This document shows, in pieces, positions 23,069-32,500 of a stretch of 64,000 nucleotides of DNA. This DNA comes from Actinacidiphila acididurans (GTDB lineage Bacteria; Actinomycetota; Actinomycetes; Streptomycetales; Streptomycetaceae). A program made the translations under genes and the position numbers. Within the stretch, counting starts at the first letter, position 1. Every line of letters starts with the position of its first letter. The notes below the pieces were generated by a model, which was not told the DNA's origin, did no database searches, and worked only from the letters and a program-made list of their open reading frames with translations. The stretch lies in NCBI RefSeq assembly GCF_016918855.1, contig NZ_JADKYB010000014.1:124001-188000 (forward strand). The letters run 5' to 3'.

Positions 23069-25174
23069 GTGGTCAGGGCACGTCGGGCGGTCCCCGCGGT
23101 GTTCGCCGCCCTCGCCGCGCTGGGCGTGTGCGCCGCGCACCCGGGGGCCGGCCCGGGCGCGGACCCGCGAAGACCGGCGCAGGGCCCGGTCACGCTGAGC
23201 CGGGGCGTGCGGGTCATGGACACGGTGGGGGCGCTGGGCGGCCGGGCGCCGCAGGTGCGGGCCGCGCTGAACCTGCTGTCCGCCGAGCACGAGGTGACGC
23301 TGTACGTCGCGTACGTGAGCGCCTTCGCCGGGCGCTCCCCACAGGACTGGGCGAACACCACCGCGGTCCGCAGCGGGCTGGGCCGCCGCGACGTACTGCT
23401 CGCGGTGGCCGTCCGGGACCGGCAGTACGCGGTCTCGGCCGACCAGGACTGGGGCCTGACGCAGGCCCGGCTGGACGAGGTCGGCGACGCGGCGGTCGAA
23501 CCGGCGCTGCGCATGGCCGACTGGGCGGGCGCCGCGATCGGCGCCGCCGACGGGTACGCGGCCGTGCTCAGCGGCCGGCCGGTCACCCCGCCGGATTTCG
23601 TACCGGGCCCGCTCGGCCCGGTGCGGGCCGCGGGTACCTCGAACGGCGCCGCCGACCTGTGGATCCCGGTGGTCGCGGTCGTCGCGGCAGCGGTGATGGG
23701 CGCGTACGCCTTCCGCCGGCGGCGTACCGACGGCCCGGCGGCACGCCCCGCCCCGGCCGGGCGGCCCCGGGGCCGGGGCCGCACCGGCAACCGCCGACCC
23801 ACCCCGCTCACCGCGCTGCCCGAACTGGAGGCGCAGGGCCGCGCGCTGCTGGTGGCGACCGACGACGCGGTGCGCACCAGCCAGGAGGACGTGGCACTGG
23901 CGGCGGCCCAGTGCGGTCCGACGGAGGCCGCGCCCTTCGCCGAGGCCGTGGCGTACGCCCGCGGCGAGCTGGCCGCGGCCTTCCGGCTGCGGCAGGGGCT
24001 CGACGAGACCTTCCCCGAGGACGACGGGACCCGCCGGCAGATGCTGGACGAGATCCTGTCCCACTGCACCCAGGCCAACCGCCGGCTGGACGCGGAGGCC
24101 GACGCCTTCGACCGGCTGCGCGCACTGGAGTCCGGCACGCCCGAACTCCTGGAACAGGCCGAGGCCAGAGCCGTGGCCCTGCCCGGCCGTATCACCGCGG
24201 CCGGCCGCGCCGTGTCCGCCCGGTCCGGGCCGGACGGCCCGTACGCCGACGACGCCCTCGTCCCGGTCGCCGCCCACCCGGCCGAGGCCCGGGACCGCCT
24301 GGCCTTCGCCCTGACCGCCCTGGACCAGGTCCGTACGACCCTGTCCACCGACCGCGGCCGCGCCGCCGTGTTCCTGCGCGCCGCCGAGGGCGCCCTCACC
24401 CAGGCCGCCGCCCTGGCCGACTCCGTCACCCGCAGGGCGCAGGAGCTGCGCACCGCCGACGCGGCGCTGCGCGAGGCGCTGGACGGCCTCGGCGCCGCGC
24501 TCGACGCCCGCGCGGCCGAGGACGAGCACGCCTCCCGGGACGTACTGGCGGAGGTGGAGAAGGAGCTGGCCGGCGGGCGGTACGACCCGATGGCGGCGCT
24601 GCGGCGGGTCACCGAGGCGGGGGCGGACCTGGTGCGGGACGGGGCGGACGGGCGCGCGCTGCTCGGCCGGGCGGTGCTGGTGGCCGGCAGCGAGGTCGCC
24701 ATGGCCCGGGACGTGGTCACCACGCACCGGGGGGCGATCGGCAGCCGGGCCCGTACTCGGCTCGCGGAGGCCGAACGGCGGCTGGGCCGGGCGCAGGCAC
24801 CGGCCGACGGACCCGCGAGCGCGACCGTACCGGTGTCCCTGCCCGGACACGGCGGCCAGGAGCGGGCCGCGCTGGAGGAGGCCCGGGCGGCGGACCGGCT
24901 GGCCCGCGACGCGCAACGGCTGGCCCTGGAGGACCTGGCGGAGCACGAGAACCGGTTCGGCGCCCCGGCCGGGGGCAGGCGGGGGGATGACGACGGGACC
25001 GGCGGGGCCGTCCTCGGCGGGATCCTGCTCGGCCCGGACCCCGGGGCCGGCGACGGGTTCGGCGGATTCGGCGGCGACTCCGGCGGCCTGGGCGGGGTCG
25101 CCGGCCACGGCGGGCCCGGCAGCTTCGGCGGCGGCGAGACGCGCGGCCGGATGGGCGCGCGGGACCGGACATGA
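23069..25174 (+). CDS. TPM-domain membrane protein with long coiled-coil tail
   Basis: 701 residues from GTG 23069, with GGGAGG nearby. Signal peptide or N-terminal helix about residues 8-24, then an extracytoplasmic TPM (TLP18.3/Psb32/MOLO-1) domain at about 50-180 (ALNLLSAEHEVTLYVAYV; GRRDVLLAVAVRDRQYAVSA). A membrane helix follows at about 193-212 (LWIPVVAVVAAAVMGAYAF) with a basic stop-transfer RRRRTDG. The 450-residue cytoplasmic part is Ala/Glu/Arg-rich, helical and probably coiled coil, ending in a Gly-rich low-complexity tail with repeated GGFGG units. A pspA gene follows, suggesting a membrane-stress pair. Confidence 0.85.
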   Translation: MVRARRAVPAVFAALAALGVCAAHPGAGPGADPRRPAQGPVTLSRGVRVMDTVGALGGRAPQVRAALNLLSAEHEVTLYVAYVSAFAGRSPQDWANTTAVRSGLGRRDVLLAVAVRDRQYAVSADQDWGLTQARLDEVGDAAVEPALRMADWAGAAIGAADGYAAVLSGRPVTPPDFVPGPLGPVRAAGTSNGAADLWIPVVAVVAAAVMGAYAFRRRRTDGPAARPAPAGRPRGRGRTGNRRPTPLTALPELEAQGRALLVATDDAVRTSQEDVALAAAQCGPTEAAPFAEAVAYARGELAAAFRLRQGLDETFPEDDGTRRQMLDEILSHCTQANRRLDAEADAFDRLRALESGTPELLEQAEARAVALPGRITAAGRAVSARSGPDGPYADDALVPVAAHPAEARDRLAFALTALDQVRTTLSTDRGRAAVFLRAAEGALTQAAALADSVTRRAQELRTADAALREALDGLGAALDARAAEDEHASRDVLAEVEKELAGGRYDPMAALRRVTEAGADLVRDGADGRALLGRAVLVAGSEVAMARDVVTTHRGAIGSRARTRLAEAERRLGRAQAPADGPASATVPVSLPGHGGQERAALEEARAADRLARDAQRLALEDLAEHENRFGAPAGGRRGDDDGTGGAVLGGILLGPDPGAGDGFGGFGGDSGGLGGVAGHGGPGSFGGGETRGRMGARDRT

Positions 25175-25468
25175 GGGGCGTACGGGCGGCGCGGACGGGG
25201 CCGGCGGGGGTCGGGGAACGCGAACCGGCTGCCCCGGAAGGGCCCGGCACGGGTAGGCGACCGCGTACCGGCGGCGTGGCTGGGGCCGACGGCCCCGGGA
25301 CGGCGTACCGGCGGTCCGGAAGGGCCCGGCGCGGGTTGGGGAACCTGTACCTGCGGCGCGGAGGGGTCCGGCGCGATCGAAGGAACGCGCGGCAACCGTG
25401 CGAGGGCCGCACGGTGACCACGGAGAACCAGGCACAACCGCAGAGCCAGCGAGGACCAGGGAGAGCGC
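25175..25468 (+). other. Non-coding spacer with imperfect direct repeats
   Basis: 294 bases between the TPM and pspA genes. CCGGAAGGGCCCGGC recurs (about 25237 and 25317), each preceded or followed by variants of GCGTACCGGCGG, giving an imperfect repeat of about 80 bases. No ribosome site or coding bias was convincing. GGGAGAGCGC at its end provides the pspA ribosome site. Confidence 0.45.
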
Positions 25469-26206
25469 ATGACCAAGCAGACCATTCTCGGCCGGGTGTC
25501 CCAGCTCGCCCGCACCGACGTCGACGCGCTGCTGGACCAGGCCGAGGACCCGCACAAGATGCTGGATCAGCTCATCCGGGACTACACCGGCACCGTGCAC
25601 GAGGCCGAGGACGCGCTCGAGGTGGGCCTGGCCGAGTTGCGCCGGCTGGAGCACGACCGGGCCGAGGACATGGCCGCGGCGGCCGAGTGGGGCGGGCGGG
25701 CGCGGACCGCCAGCCGCGGCGCGGAGGAACTGCGGACCGGCGGCGGCACGATGGAGGCCGAACGCTTCGACACGCTGGCGCGGATCGCGCTGGCCCACCA
25801 GGTGCGGTGCGAGCAGGACGCGGCCTACGCCGAGCCGCTCATCGCGGTGCGTTCCGGGACCACCGAGCAGTTGCGGATCGGGCTGGACCGGTCCAAGGAG
25901 CTTCTGGAATTGCTGCGGACGCGGCGTGACGAGCTGGTCGCGCGCTCGCGCACGAGCCGGGCGCGTACGACTGTGCTGGATGCCGTGCGGCGCGTGGATT
26001 TGTTCGACCCGGCCGGGGATCTGGGGCGCTTCGAGGACAAGTTGCGGCGGGAGCGGGCCCGTGCCGGGGGCCGGGAGGAGCTTGCGCCTTCTGTGCTGGA
26101 TGAGCAGTTCGGGTCGGTGGACCCGTACCTTGGGCCGCTGGCGGACCCGGAAGAGGTTGACTCGCGCTTGGCTGCGCTGAAGCGGGGGGCTTCGGCCTCT
26201 TCCTGA
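25469..26206 (+). CDS. pspA: PspA/IM30-family membrane stress protein
   Basis: 245-residue ESCRT-III-like protein that coats the inner face of the membrane under envelope stress. N-terminal MTKQTILGRVSQLARTDVDA forms the amphipathic helix; the segment EDPHKMLDQLIRDYTGTVHE is the family signature. The rest is a long helical hairpin, as expected, ending with a Leu/Asp-rich C-terminal part (DSRLAALKRGAS). It follows the TPM-domain gene, and such pairs occur in other actinomycetes. Confidence 0.88.
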   Translation: MTKQTILGRVSQLARTDVDALLDQAEDPHKMLDQLIRDYTGTVHEAEDALEVGLAELRRLEHDRAEDMAAAAEWGGRARTASRGAEELRTGGGTMEAERFDTLARIALAHQVRCEQDAAYAEPLIAVRSGTTEQLRIGLDRSKELLELLRTRRDELVARSRTSRARTTVLDAVRRVDLFDPAGDLGRFEDKLRRERARAGGREELAPSVLDEQFGSVDPYLGPLADPEEVDSRLAALKRGASASS

Positions 26207-26248
26207 AGCTCAACGCGCTTCCGGGCGCGGGTCGGTACCGGGCCGGAG

Positions 26249-26316
26249 GGGTGGTTGCTGTCGTTCCCGGACCTTGCGGTCCGTGGGTGGCTTGTCGCGC
26301 AGTTCCCCGCGCCCCT
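26249..26316 (+). repeat. Half copy of the interspersed repeat, copy C
   Basis: Carries the right half of copy B (GTTGCTGTCG, CCGGACC, then the terminal TCGCGCAGTTCCCCGCGCCC) but lacks the left terminal arm. It lies between the convergent pspA and phosphatase genes. Confidence 0.7.
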
Positions 26317-26381
26317 TTGGGGCGCTCCCGGCGAGCCGCACCCCCGATTCCACGGGCCCAGGTGGACTCGCGTAGCGCGGG

Positions 26382-28937
26382 TCAGAACATGCTGAGGAGG
26401 TCGTCGACGGAGGGGCCGGAGGGGGAGGGGTCGCCGCCGCGGAGGGCCAGTTCGAACCAGACGGTTTTGCCGCGGTGGGTGCGGCGGCTGCCCCAGGACT
26501 GGCTGAGCATGGCGACGAGTTGGAGGCCGCGGCCGCCCTCGTCGGTGTCGCGGGCGCGGCGGCGGCGGGGTTGGAGGAGGGCGCTGTCCCAGACTTCGCA
26601 GACCAGGGTGCGGTCGAGGAGGAGGCGCAGCCGGATCTCGCCGTAGCCGTGCCGGAGGGCGTTGGTGACGAGTTCGCTGACCAGGAGTTCGGTGGTGTCG
26701 ACCAGGCCGTCCAGGCCCCAGGTCAGGAGCTGGTCGCGGGCCAGTTCGCGGGCGCGGGCCACCGAGGTGGGCTGGGGCTCGAGCCGCCAGTCGCCGACGT
26801 GCTCCTCGGGGAGGCCGCGGATGCGGGCCATCAGGAGGGCGATGTCGTCCTCGCCGTGGGCGGTGTCGAGGGTGGCCAGCACGTGGTCGCAGACGTCTTC
26901 CAGGGTGCGGGCCGGGTCGGCGAGGGAGGCGCGGAAGGCGTCCAGGCCCTCGTCCAGGGGGTGGCTGCGGGATTCGACCAGGCCGTCGGTGTAGAGGGCG
27001 AGGAGTGCGCCGTCGGTGAGCTGGACCTCGATCTCCTCGAAGGGCTCGCCGCCGACGCCCAGTGGGACACCGCGGGGCAGCTCCAGCAGGAGTGGGGTCT
27101 CCCCCGGTTCGACGACGACCGGTGGCAGGTGGCCGGCGTTGGCGATGGTGCAGCGCCGGGTGACCGCGTCGTAGACCACGTACACGCAGGTCGCCAGGTA
27201 CACCTCGGACAGGTCGTCGACGCTGTCCTTGGCGCGGCGGGTGCGGCCGGGCGCGCCCAGGCCGCCGACCACGTCGTCCAACGCGCCCAGTACTTCGGCC
27301 GGTTCGAGGTCGAGCATGGCCAGCGTGCGCACGGCGGTGCGCAGTTCGCCCATCGCGACGGCCGCGCGCAGGCCGCGGCCCATCACGTCACCGACCACCA
27401 ACGCGGTGCGGTGACCGGGCAGTTCGATGACGTCGAACCAGTCGCCGCCGACCTCGGCCTCCATGCTGCCGGGCAGGTAACGACAGGCGATGTCCAGGCC
27501 GGCCGCCTCCGGGTCGTCCGGGGGCAGCAGGCTGCGCTGGAGGATCAGGGCGCGTTCGTGCTCGCGCCGGTACAACCGGGCGTTGTCGATGAAGATGGCG
27601 GCGCGCGCGGCGAGTTCCTCGGCGAGCATGCGGTCCCGCTCGGTGAACGGCTCGCTGCCCTTGGCCCGGGAGAAGTGCACCAGGCCGAGTACGGTGTCGC
27701 GGGCGACCATCGGCACCACGAGGGTGGACTGCGCCAGGGTGCCGCCGAGGTAGCCGGCGTCCGCGCCGCTGTCGCCGTCGAGGACCTGCGGCTGCGCGGT
27801 GCGCAGGGCGCGGGCGCTGGGCGAGCTGAACCGGTAGCGGTGGACCGCGCCGACCACGATCGGGCCGTCGGCCACGGAGTCGTCGTCGCCGTCGGGGGCC
27901 ACCACGGGCGCGTCGGACACGGCGCTGGCGAACGCCACCCGGCGCACCTGGCCGCTGCCGTCGTTGGTCCCGGTCAGGTCCTCCTCGCCGGACAGCAGCG
28001 CCTGGTAGAGGTCGACCGAGGCCAGGTCGCAGAAGTGCGGCACGGCCACGTCGAGCAGTTCGCGGGCGGTGGTCTCCAGGTCAAGCGAGGTGCCGATGCG
28101 CGAGCCGGCCTCGTTGAGCAGCGCGAGGTTGCGGCGGGCGTGGGCGGCCTCGCGCTCGGCGCGCTGCCGGCCGGTGACGTCCATGGCCAGGCCCGCCACG
28201 CCGATCGGCCGGCCGGTGCCGCTGTGCAGCCGGTACAGGGACATCGACCAGCGGCGCCGGGACGGGTCGCCGGGCACGGTGCCGACCAGCGGCATGTCCA
28301 GGACGGGCTCGCCGGTCTCCAGCACCTGGCGCAGCGCCGCGGACAGCCGGTCGGCCTCCACCCGGGACAGGAAGTCGTGCGGGCCGCGGCCGCGGTGCTC
28401 GTCGGTGCCGCGGCCGAAGACCGCGGCGAAGCGGTCGTTGACCCGGATCAGCCGCAGCCGGGTGTCGAACAGCACGAAGCCCATCGGGGACTGCCCGAAC
28501 ACCGCCTGGGACGCGGCCAGGTCCGTCTCTATCTGCCGCAGCGTGGACACGTCCACCGCGATGCACAGCGCGCCGTGGTCGGCCGGCATCACGTAGACCT
28601 CGGCCAGCCCCTCGACGCCGTCGGCGTCCTGATAGGGCACCAGGCCGGTCCACTCGCGGCCGTTCAGGATGTCCTGAAGCCGTTCCTGGGCGCGCGGGCG
28701 GACATCCGGGGGCGCGAACGCGGTGACCGGGTCGCGGCCGATGGCCTCCTCGGCGGGTACGCCGAAGAACTCGGTGGCGCGGTCGCTCCACTGGTCGATC
28801 CGGCCGTGCCGGTCCAGGGAGAACGACGCGACCCGTATGTAGTCGTAGATCGACCCGGGTGGGCTGGACTGCCACACCGGGGCGTGCCGCTCCACGTCGT
28901 CCCCGGGCGGTACCGCCCCTGCTGGCATGTCGCTCAC
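26382..28937 (-). CDS. PAS-PAS-GAF-PP2C(SpoIIE)-HATPase regulator
   Basis: 851-residue cytosolic signalling protein. PAS domains at about 30-135 and 145-265 (FGQSPMGFVLFDTRLRLIRV), a GAF at about 275-450, a PP2C/SpoIIE phosphatase at about 480-705 with metal motifs GGDWFDV, VVGDVMGRG and HGEDDIALLMAR, and an RsbW-type HATPase at about 730-835 (N-box ELVTNALRHG, G-box DEGGRGLQL). Family members act on anti-sigma/anti-anti-sigma pairs; this one carries both phosphatase and kinase-like modules. No sigma factor gene is next to it. It is followed in the same direction of transcription by nothing, and preceded by the end of the related gene after 251 bases. Confidence 0.92.
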   Translation of the reverse strand: MSDMPAGAVPPGDDVERHAPVWQSSPPGSIYDYIRVASFSLDRHGRIDQWSDRATEFFGVPAEEAIGRDPVTAFAPPDVRPRAQERLQDILNGREWTGLVPYQDADGVEGLAEVYVMPADHGALCIAVDVSTLRQIETDLAASQAVFGQSPMGFVLFDTRLRLIRVNDRFAAVFGRGTDEHRGRGPHDFLSRVEADRLSAALRQVLETGEPVLDMPLVGTVPGDPSRRRWSMSLYRLHSGTGRPIGVAGLAMDVTGRQRAEREAAHARRNLALLNEAGSRIGTSLDLETTARELLDVAVPHFCDLASVDLYQALLSGEEDLTGTNDGSGQVRRVAFASAVSDAPVVAPDGDDDSVADGPIVVGAVHRYRFSSPSARALRTAQPQVLDGDSGADAGYLGGTLAQSTLVVPMVARDTVLGLVHFSRAKGSEPFTERDRMLAEELAARAAIFIDNARLYRREHERALILQRSLLPPDDPEAAGLDIACRYLPGSMEAEVGGDWFDVIELPGHRTALVVGDVMGRGLRAAVAMGELRTAVRTLAMLDLEPAEVLGALDDVVGGLGAPGRTRRAKDSVDDLSEVYLATCVYVVYDAVTRRCTIANAGHLPPVVVEPGETPLLLELPRGVPLGVGGEPFEEIEVQLTDGALLALYTDGLVESRSHPLDEGLDAFRASLADPARTLEDVCDHVLATLDTAHGEDDIALLMARIRGLPEEHVGDWRLEPQPTSVARARELARDQLLTWGLDGLVDTTELLVSELVTNALRHGYGEIRLRLLLDRTLVCEVWDSALLQPRRRRARDTDEGGRGLQLVAMLSQSWGSRRTHRGKTVWFELALRGGDPSPSGPSVDDLLSMF

Positions 28938-29188
28938 TCGCCCGACCCCTCCAGCTCAGCACACATGGACCGGATGGAGCCGAGTATTCAGCATGACGAC
29001 CGTCCAGCACACGGTCTTGTCGATCACAGCATCGTCTCGGCTCCAGGGGTACGGGGACCGTCCCCGGAACTGCACGGTCGCCACGGTCGCCCCTTTCGCT
29101 CCCGCCCCTTCGGCATACCCGGCCCCGGCCGGTCGAACCCTTCCGCCGATGTGAGCGGGGCACGTCACACACGGGCGGAACGGGCGGG

Positions 29189-31654
29189 TCACGGGAGCGC
29201 CAATTCGAACCATACGGTCTTGCCGAGCGGGCCGTGACGGGTACCCCACCGGCGGGAGGTCCTGGCCACCAGCTGCAGGCCCCGGCCGCCCTCGTCGTCC
29301 TCGCGGGCCACCCGCTCGCGCGGCGGGTCCGGCAGCGGGTCGGAGACCTCCACCAGCAAGGACGTGCCGCGGACCATCCGTACCCCGATGGGCCCGTGCG
29401 CGTACCGCAGCGAATTGGTGACCAGCTCGCTGACCAGCAGCACCGTGATGTCGGACAGGGCGGTCAGCTCCCAGATCTCCAGGGTGCGGGCGACCCGGCG
29501 GCGGGCCAGGCGGACCGCGCCCGGCTCGGCGGGGAAGGTCCAGCGCGCGGTGGAGCCGGGCGGCAGCCCGCCGAGCCGGGCCATCAGCAGCGCCACGTCG
29601 TCCGGCTCGCGGTCCTGCTCCATGGTGGCCAGCAGGTCGTCGCAGGCCTCCTCCAGCGAGCTCACCGAGCGGCACATGGTGCCGCGCAGCCACTCCAGGC
29701 CCTCGTCGATGTCCCGGACCCGCGACTCGACCAGGCCGTCGGTGTAGAGCACCAGCACCGCGCCGTCCTCGACGTCCACCTCCACGGTCTCCAGCCGCAC
29801 CCCGCCCACGCCCAGCGGCACCCCGGTGGGCAAATCGATCAGCCGGGCCCGGCAGGCGCCGTCCGGGCCCCGCTTCTCCACCAGCAGCGGCGGCACGTGC
29901 CCGGCCAGGGCCATCGAGCAGCGGTGTACGGCGGGGTCGTAAACGGCGTACACGACGGTGGCCATCCAGCCCTCGGCCTGGCTCTGCGCGAGGTCGTCGC
30001 CGAGTTCGCCGACCCGGCGCAGCAGTTCGTCGGGGGGCATGTCGAGGCCGGCCAGGGTGCGGACCGCGGTGCGCAGCCGGCCCATGGTGGCGGCGGCGCG
30101 CAGCCCGTGGCCCATCACGTCGCCGACCACGAACGCGACCCGGCCGCCGGCCAGCGGGATGACGTCGAACCAGTCGCCGCCGGCCTCCGCGCCGCTGCTG
30201 CCGGGCACGTAGCGGAAGGCGATCTCCACGCCGGGCGGGTCGGGCAGCACCTGCGGCAGCAGGCTGCGCTGGAGCATCAGGGCGCCTTCGCGCTCGCGGA
30301 CGTACAGCCGCGCGTTGTCCAGCGCGGCGGCGCCGCGGTCGGCGACCTCCGTGGCGAACGGCAGGTCGTCGCTGTCCAGCGGCTCCCGCTCGCGCACCCG
30401 CCCGATCACCAGCAGGCCGAGCACCACGCCGCGGGCCCGCAGCGGCAGCACCAGCACGGAGTTGACGCCGGCCCGCAGCGCATCGCGGGCCCGGTCGTCG
30501 TCGGGCTCGGCGAGGGCGCACAGCTCCTGCGTGGAGGCGACCAGCCGGGGGTCGCCGCTGCGCAGCACCTCACCGAACACCGGGCGGGCGGCGAAGTCCA
30601 CGCTCACGCCGCGGCGCAGGGACCGCCGCGCCTCCGGGCTCCACCGGACCGAGGCGGTGCCGAGCTGGCGCATGGGCGTGTGGTCGCCGTACGGCATGGT
30701 GGGCAGGTCGCCGCCCTCGGCGATCCCGGCGTGCAGGATCACCGTGGCGTAGTCGGCCAGGCCCGGCACCAGCCCCTCCGCGAGGGTCTGGGCGACCCGG
30801 GTCACGTCCAGCTCGCCGGCGATGCGCGAGCCGAGTTCGTTGAGCAGGGCGAGGCGGCTGCGGCCGCGTTCGGCGCGCGCGGCGGCCCTGACCCGTTCGG
30901 TGACGTCCATGACGGTGGCGCTGATGCCCAGCACCCGGCCGGCCCGGTCGTCGAGCCGGTGGAACGACACGGAGCGGTGCCCGCGACCGCCACGGCCGGG
31001 TACCTCCAGGTCCACCACCGGGCGGCCGGTGGCCAGTACGTCCTTCTGCAGCGGGGTCAGCAGCGCGGCCGTCTCCGGGTCCAGCAGGTCGTCGACGGTT
31101 CGGCCCAGGAGGTCGGTGACCGGCAGGCCGCTCATCCGGGCGAGGGCGGCGTTGACCCGTACGTACCTCAGGTCGGTGTCGAAGATGGCCACGCCCAGCG
31201 GGGAGGCGTCGAACAGCGAGTCCAGCGCGGCGAGGTCGTGCTCCAGGGTGCGCAGCCGACTGGTCTCCACCATCGAGGCCAGTACGAAGGGGCGGCCGTC
31301 GCCGTCCACCAGCAGGCTGGCCCTGGTCTCCACCTGCACGGTGTGGCCGTCGCGGTGACGCAGCGCCAGGATGCCGTCCCACCGCCCGAGCCGCAGCAGC
31401 TCGCCCAGGATCTCCGCGGGCCGGACCCCTCCCCCGCCTTCTTCGGGCACGACCCCGAACAGCCCGCCCACCCGCCGCCCCACGATGTGCTCCCCGGCCC
31501 ACCCGAGCACGTCCTCCGCCAACGGGCTCCACAACAGCACCCGCCCCGAGGTGTCCAGCATCACCACGGCGACCCGCAGCGTGTCCAGCAGCGTCCCGCC
31601 CCGTACGACCTCCCCTTCCCCACCCCCTCCCTCGCCGCCTCCGTGTCCACGCAT
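29189..31654 (-). CDS. PAS-PAS-GAF-PP2C(SpoIIE)-HATPase regulator, second tandem copy
   Basis: 821 residues from ATG 31654 (MRGHGGGEGGGG), preceded by GGGAGAAGGG. The frame remains open for 1.9 kb upstream, but that part is low-complexity, crosses the 47-bp repeats and has no domain. Domains match those of the neighbouring gene: PAS (TLLDTLRVAVVMLDTSGRVL), second PAS (LFDASPLGVAIFDTDLRYV), GAF, PP2C (GGDWFDVIPLAGG, VVGDVMGHG, REPDDVALLMARL) and HATPase (ELVTNSLRYAHG, EDDEGGRGLQLVA). Identity is moderate, so the duplication is old or both came from a larger family. Inputs of the PAS and GAF domains are unknown. Confidence 0.9.
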   Translation of the reverse strand: MRGHGGGEGGGGEGEVVRGGTLLDTLRVAVVMLDTSGRVLLWSPLAEDVLGWAGEHIVGRRVGGLFGVVPEEGGGGVRPAEILGELLRLGRWDGILALRHRDGHTVQVETRASLLVDGDGRPFVLASMVETSRLRTLEHDLAALDSLFDASPLGVAIFDTDLRYVRVNAALARMSGLPVTDLLGRTVDDLLDPETAALLTPLQKDVLATGRPVVDLEVPGRGGRGHRSVSFHRLDDRAGRVLGISATVMDVTERVRAAARAERGRSRLALLNELGSRIAGELDVTRVAQTLAEGLVPGLADYATVILHAGIAEGGDLPTMPYGDHTPMRQLGTASVRWSPEARRSLRRGVSVDFAARPVFGEVLRSGDPRLVASTQELCALAEPDDDRARDALRAGVNSVLVLPLRARGVVLGLLVIGRVREREPLDSDDLPFATEVADRGAAALDNARLYVREREGALMLQRSLLPQVLPDPPGVEIAFRYVPGSSGAEAGGDWFDVIPLAGGRVAFVVGDVMGHGLRAAATMGRLRTAVRTLAGLDMPPDELLRRVGELGDDLAQSQAEGWMATVVYAVYDPAVHRCSMALAGHVPPLLVEKRGPDGACRARLIDLPTGVPLGVGGVRLETVEVDVEDGAVLVLYTDGLVESRVRDIDEGLEWLRGTMCRSVSSLEEACDDLLATMEQDREPDDVALLMARLGGLPPGSTARWTFPAEPGAVRLARRRVARTLEIWELTALSDITVLLVSELVTNSLRYAHGPIGVRMVRGTSLLVEVSDPLPDPPRERVAREDDEGGRGLQLVARTSRRWGTRHGPLGKTVWFELALP

Positions 31655-32000
31655 GCCCCCGACCCTTCTCCCACGCCGGCCCTTTCCCTCCCCTTCTACC
31701 CCGAATTCACGCCTTTTCTTCGCATTGGAGGTGGGGCGCGAGACCGTGCGGATGCCATGCAGCGCCGAAGGCGGGCGGACAAGAGGGCGCATTCGGACGA
31801 AGTTCGGGGTGGTGGTGGGGGCGCACAGCTGGGCAGGGCTTGACGGAACGCGACGGCCCGGCGGCCGCGGGCGGGGCAATGCCCGAGGCCAGGCTTGTGG
31901 ACCGGGCTCCGCGACACAGGGCCGGGAGCCAAGGGCGCGGAAGCGGCCGCGGAATCCGCTGACGGACGGCGACAGGACCCGAGCGGGCGGGAAGCGGCCC

Positions 32001-32190
32001 GCTGTCCTGCGTATCGGGCAGTGGCGACGCAAGACGGCGGCCAGCCGCTGAGCTGCATGTTCGGGCAGCGGCGCGGCGCAAGGCGGCGGGCAGCCGCTGT
32101 CCTGCATGTTCGGGCAGCGGCGACGCAAGACGGCGGCCAGCCGCTGTCCTGCATGTTCGGGCAGCGGCGGCACTAGGCGGCGGAGAGCCG
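32001..32190. repeat. Four tandem hairpin repeats of about 47 bp
   Basis: Units begin at 32001, 32047, 32096 and 32143, with GCTGTCCTGCATGTTCGGGC followed by AGCGGCGACGCAAGACGGCG as near-consensus. In each, CCGCTGTCC can pair with GGGCAGCGG around TGCATGTTC-type loops. Steps of 46, 49 and 47 break every reading frame, so the array is not coding. It lies inside an 846-base gene-free stretch (31655-32500) between the divergent regulator and isomerase genes. Confidence 0.75.
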
Positions 32191-32500
32191 CCGACGGCGC
32201 GAGGGGGCACGGGGAGGACCGGCAGGGACCCACGGTCCGCACGGGTGGGCGGGTGGGTGAATACCGGCAGGCAACGGACTCGCACCCGCAAATGGCGAGA
32301 AGGCCAGCGCAGCGAACCCGTACCCCAGAAGCGCGAACCTCGAGCGGGAGAACCACAAACAGAAGAAGCTGCGGAAATGAACGGCTCCGGCAAAAGAAAG
32401 CGCGGCGCCCCCACGGGAAGAGCCGAACGACTGGCCGGAACAGTACCTCTTCGTGGCAGTGCGTACCCGGCCCGTGAACCTCGGGCGTAGGGTCGGGCAT

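Noticed and set aside
23027..25798. Two long leftward frames of 923 and 835 codons
   Set aside because: They are antisense shadows of the TPM and pspA genes caused by GC bias; composition is Arg/Pro/Ala only and no domain is visible.
32001..32190. CRISPR array
   Set aside because: Units are directly adjacent with no unique spacers, vary in length, and no cas genes are present.
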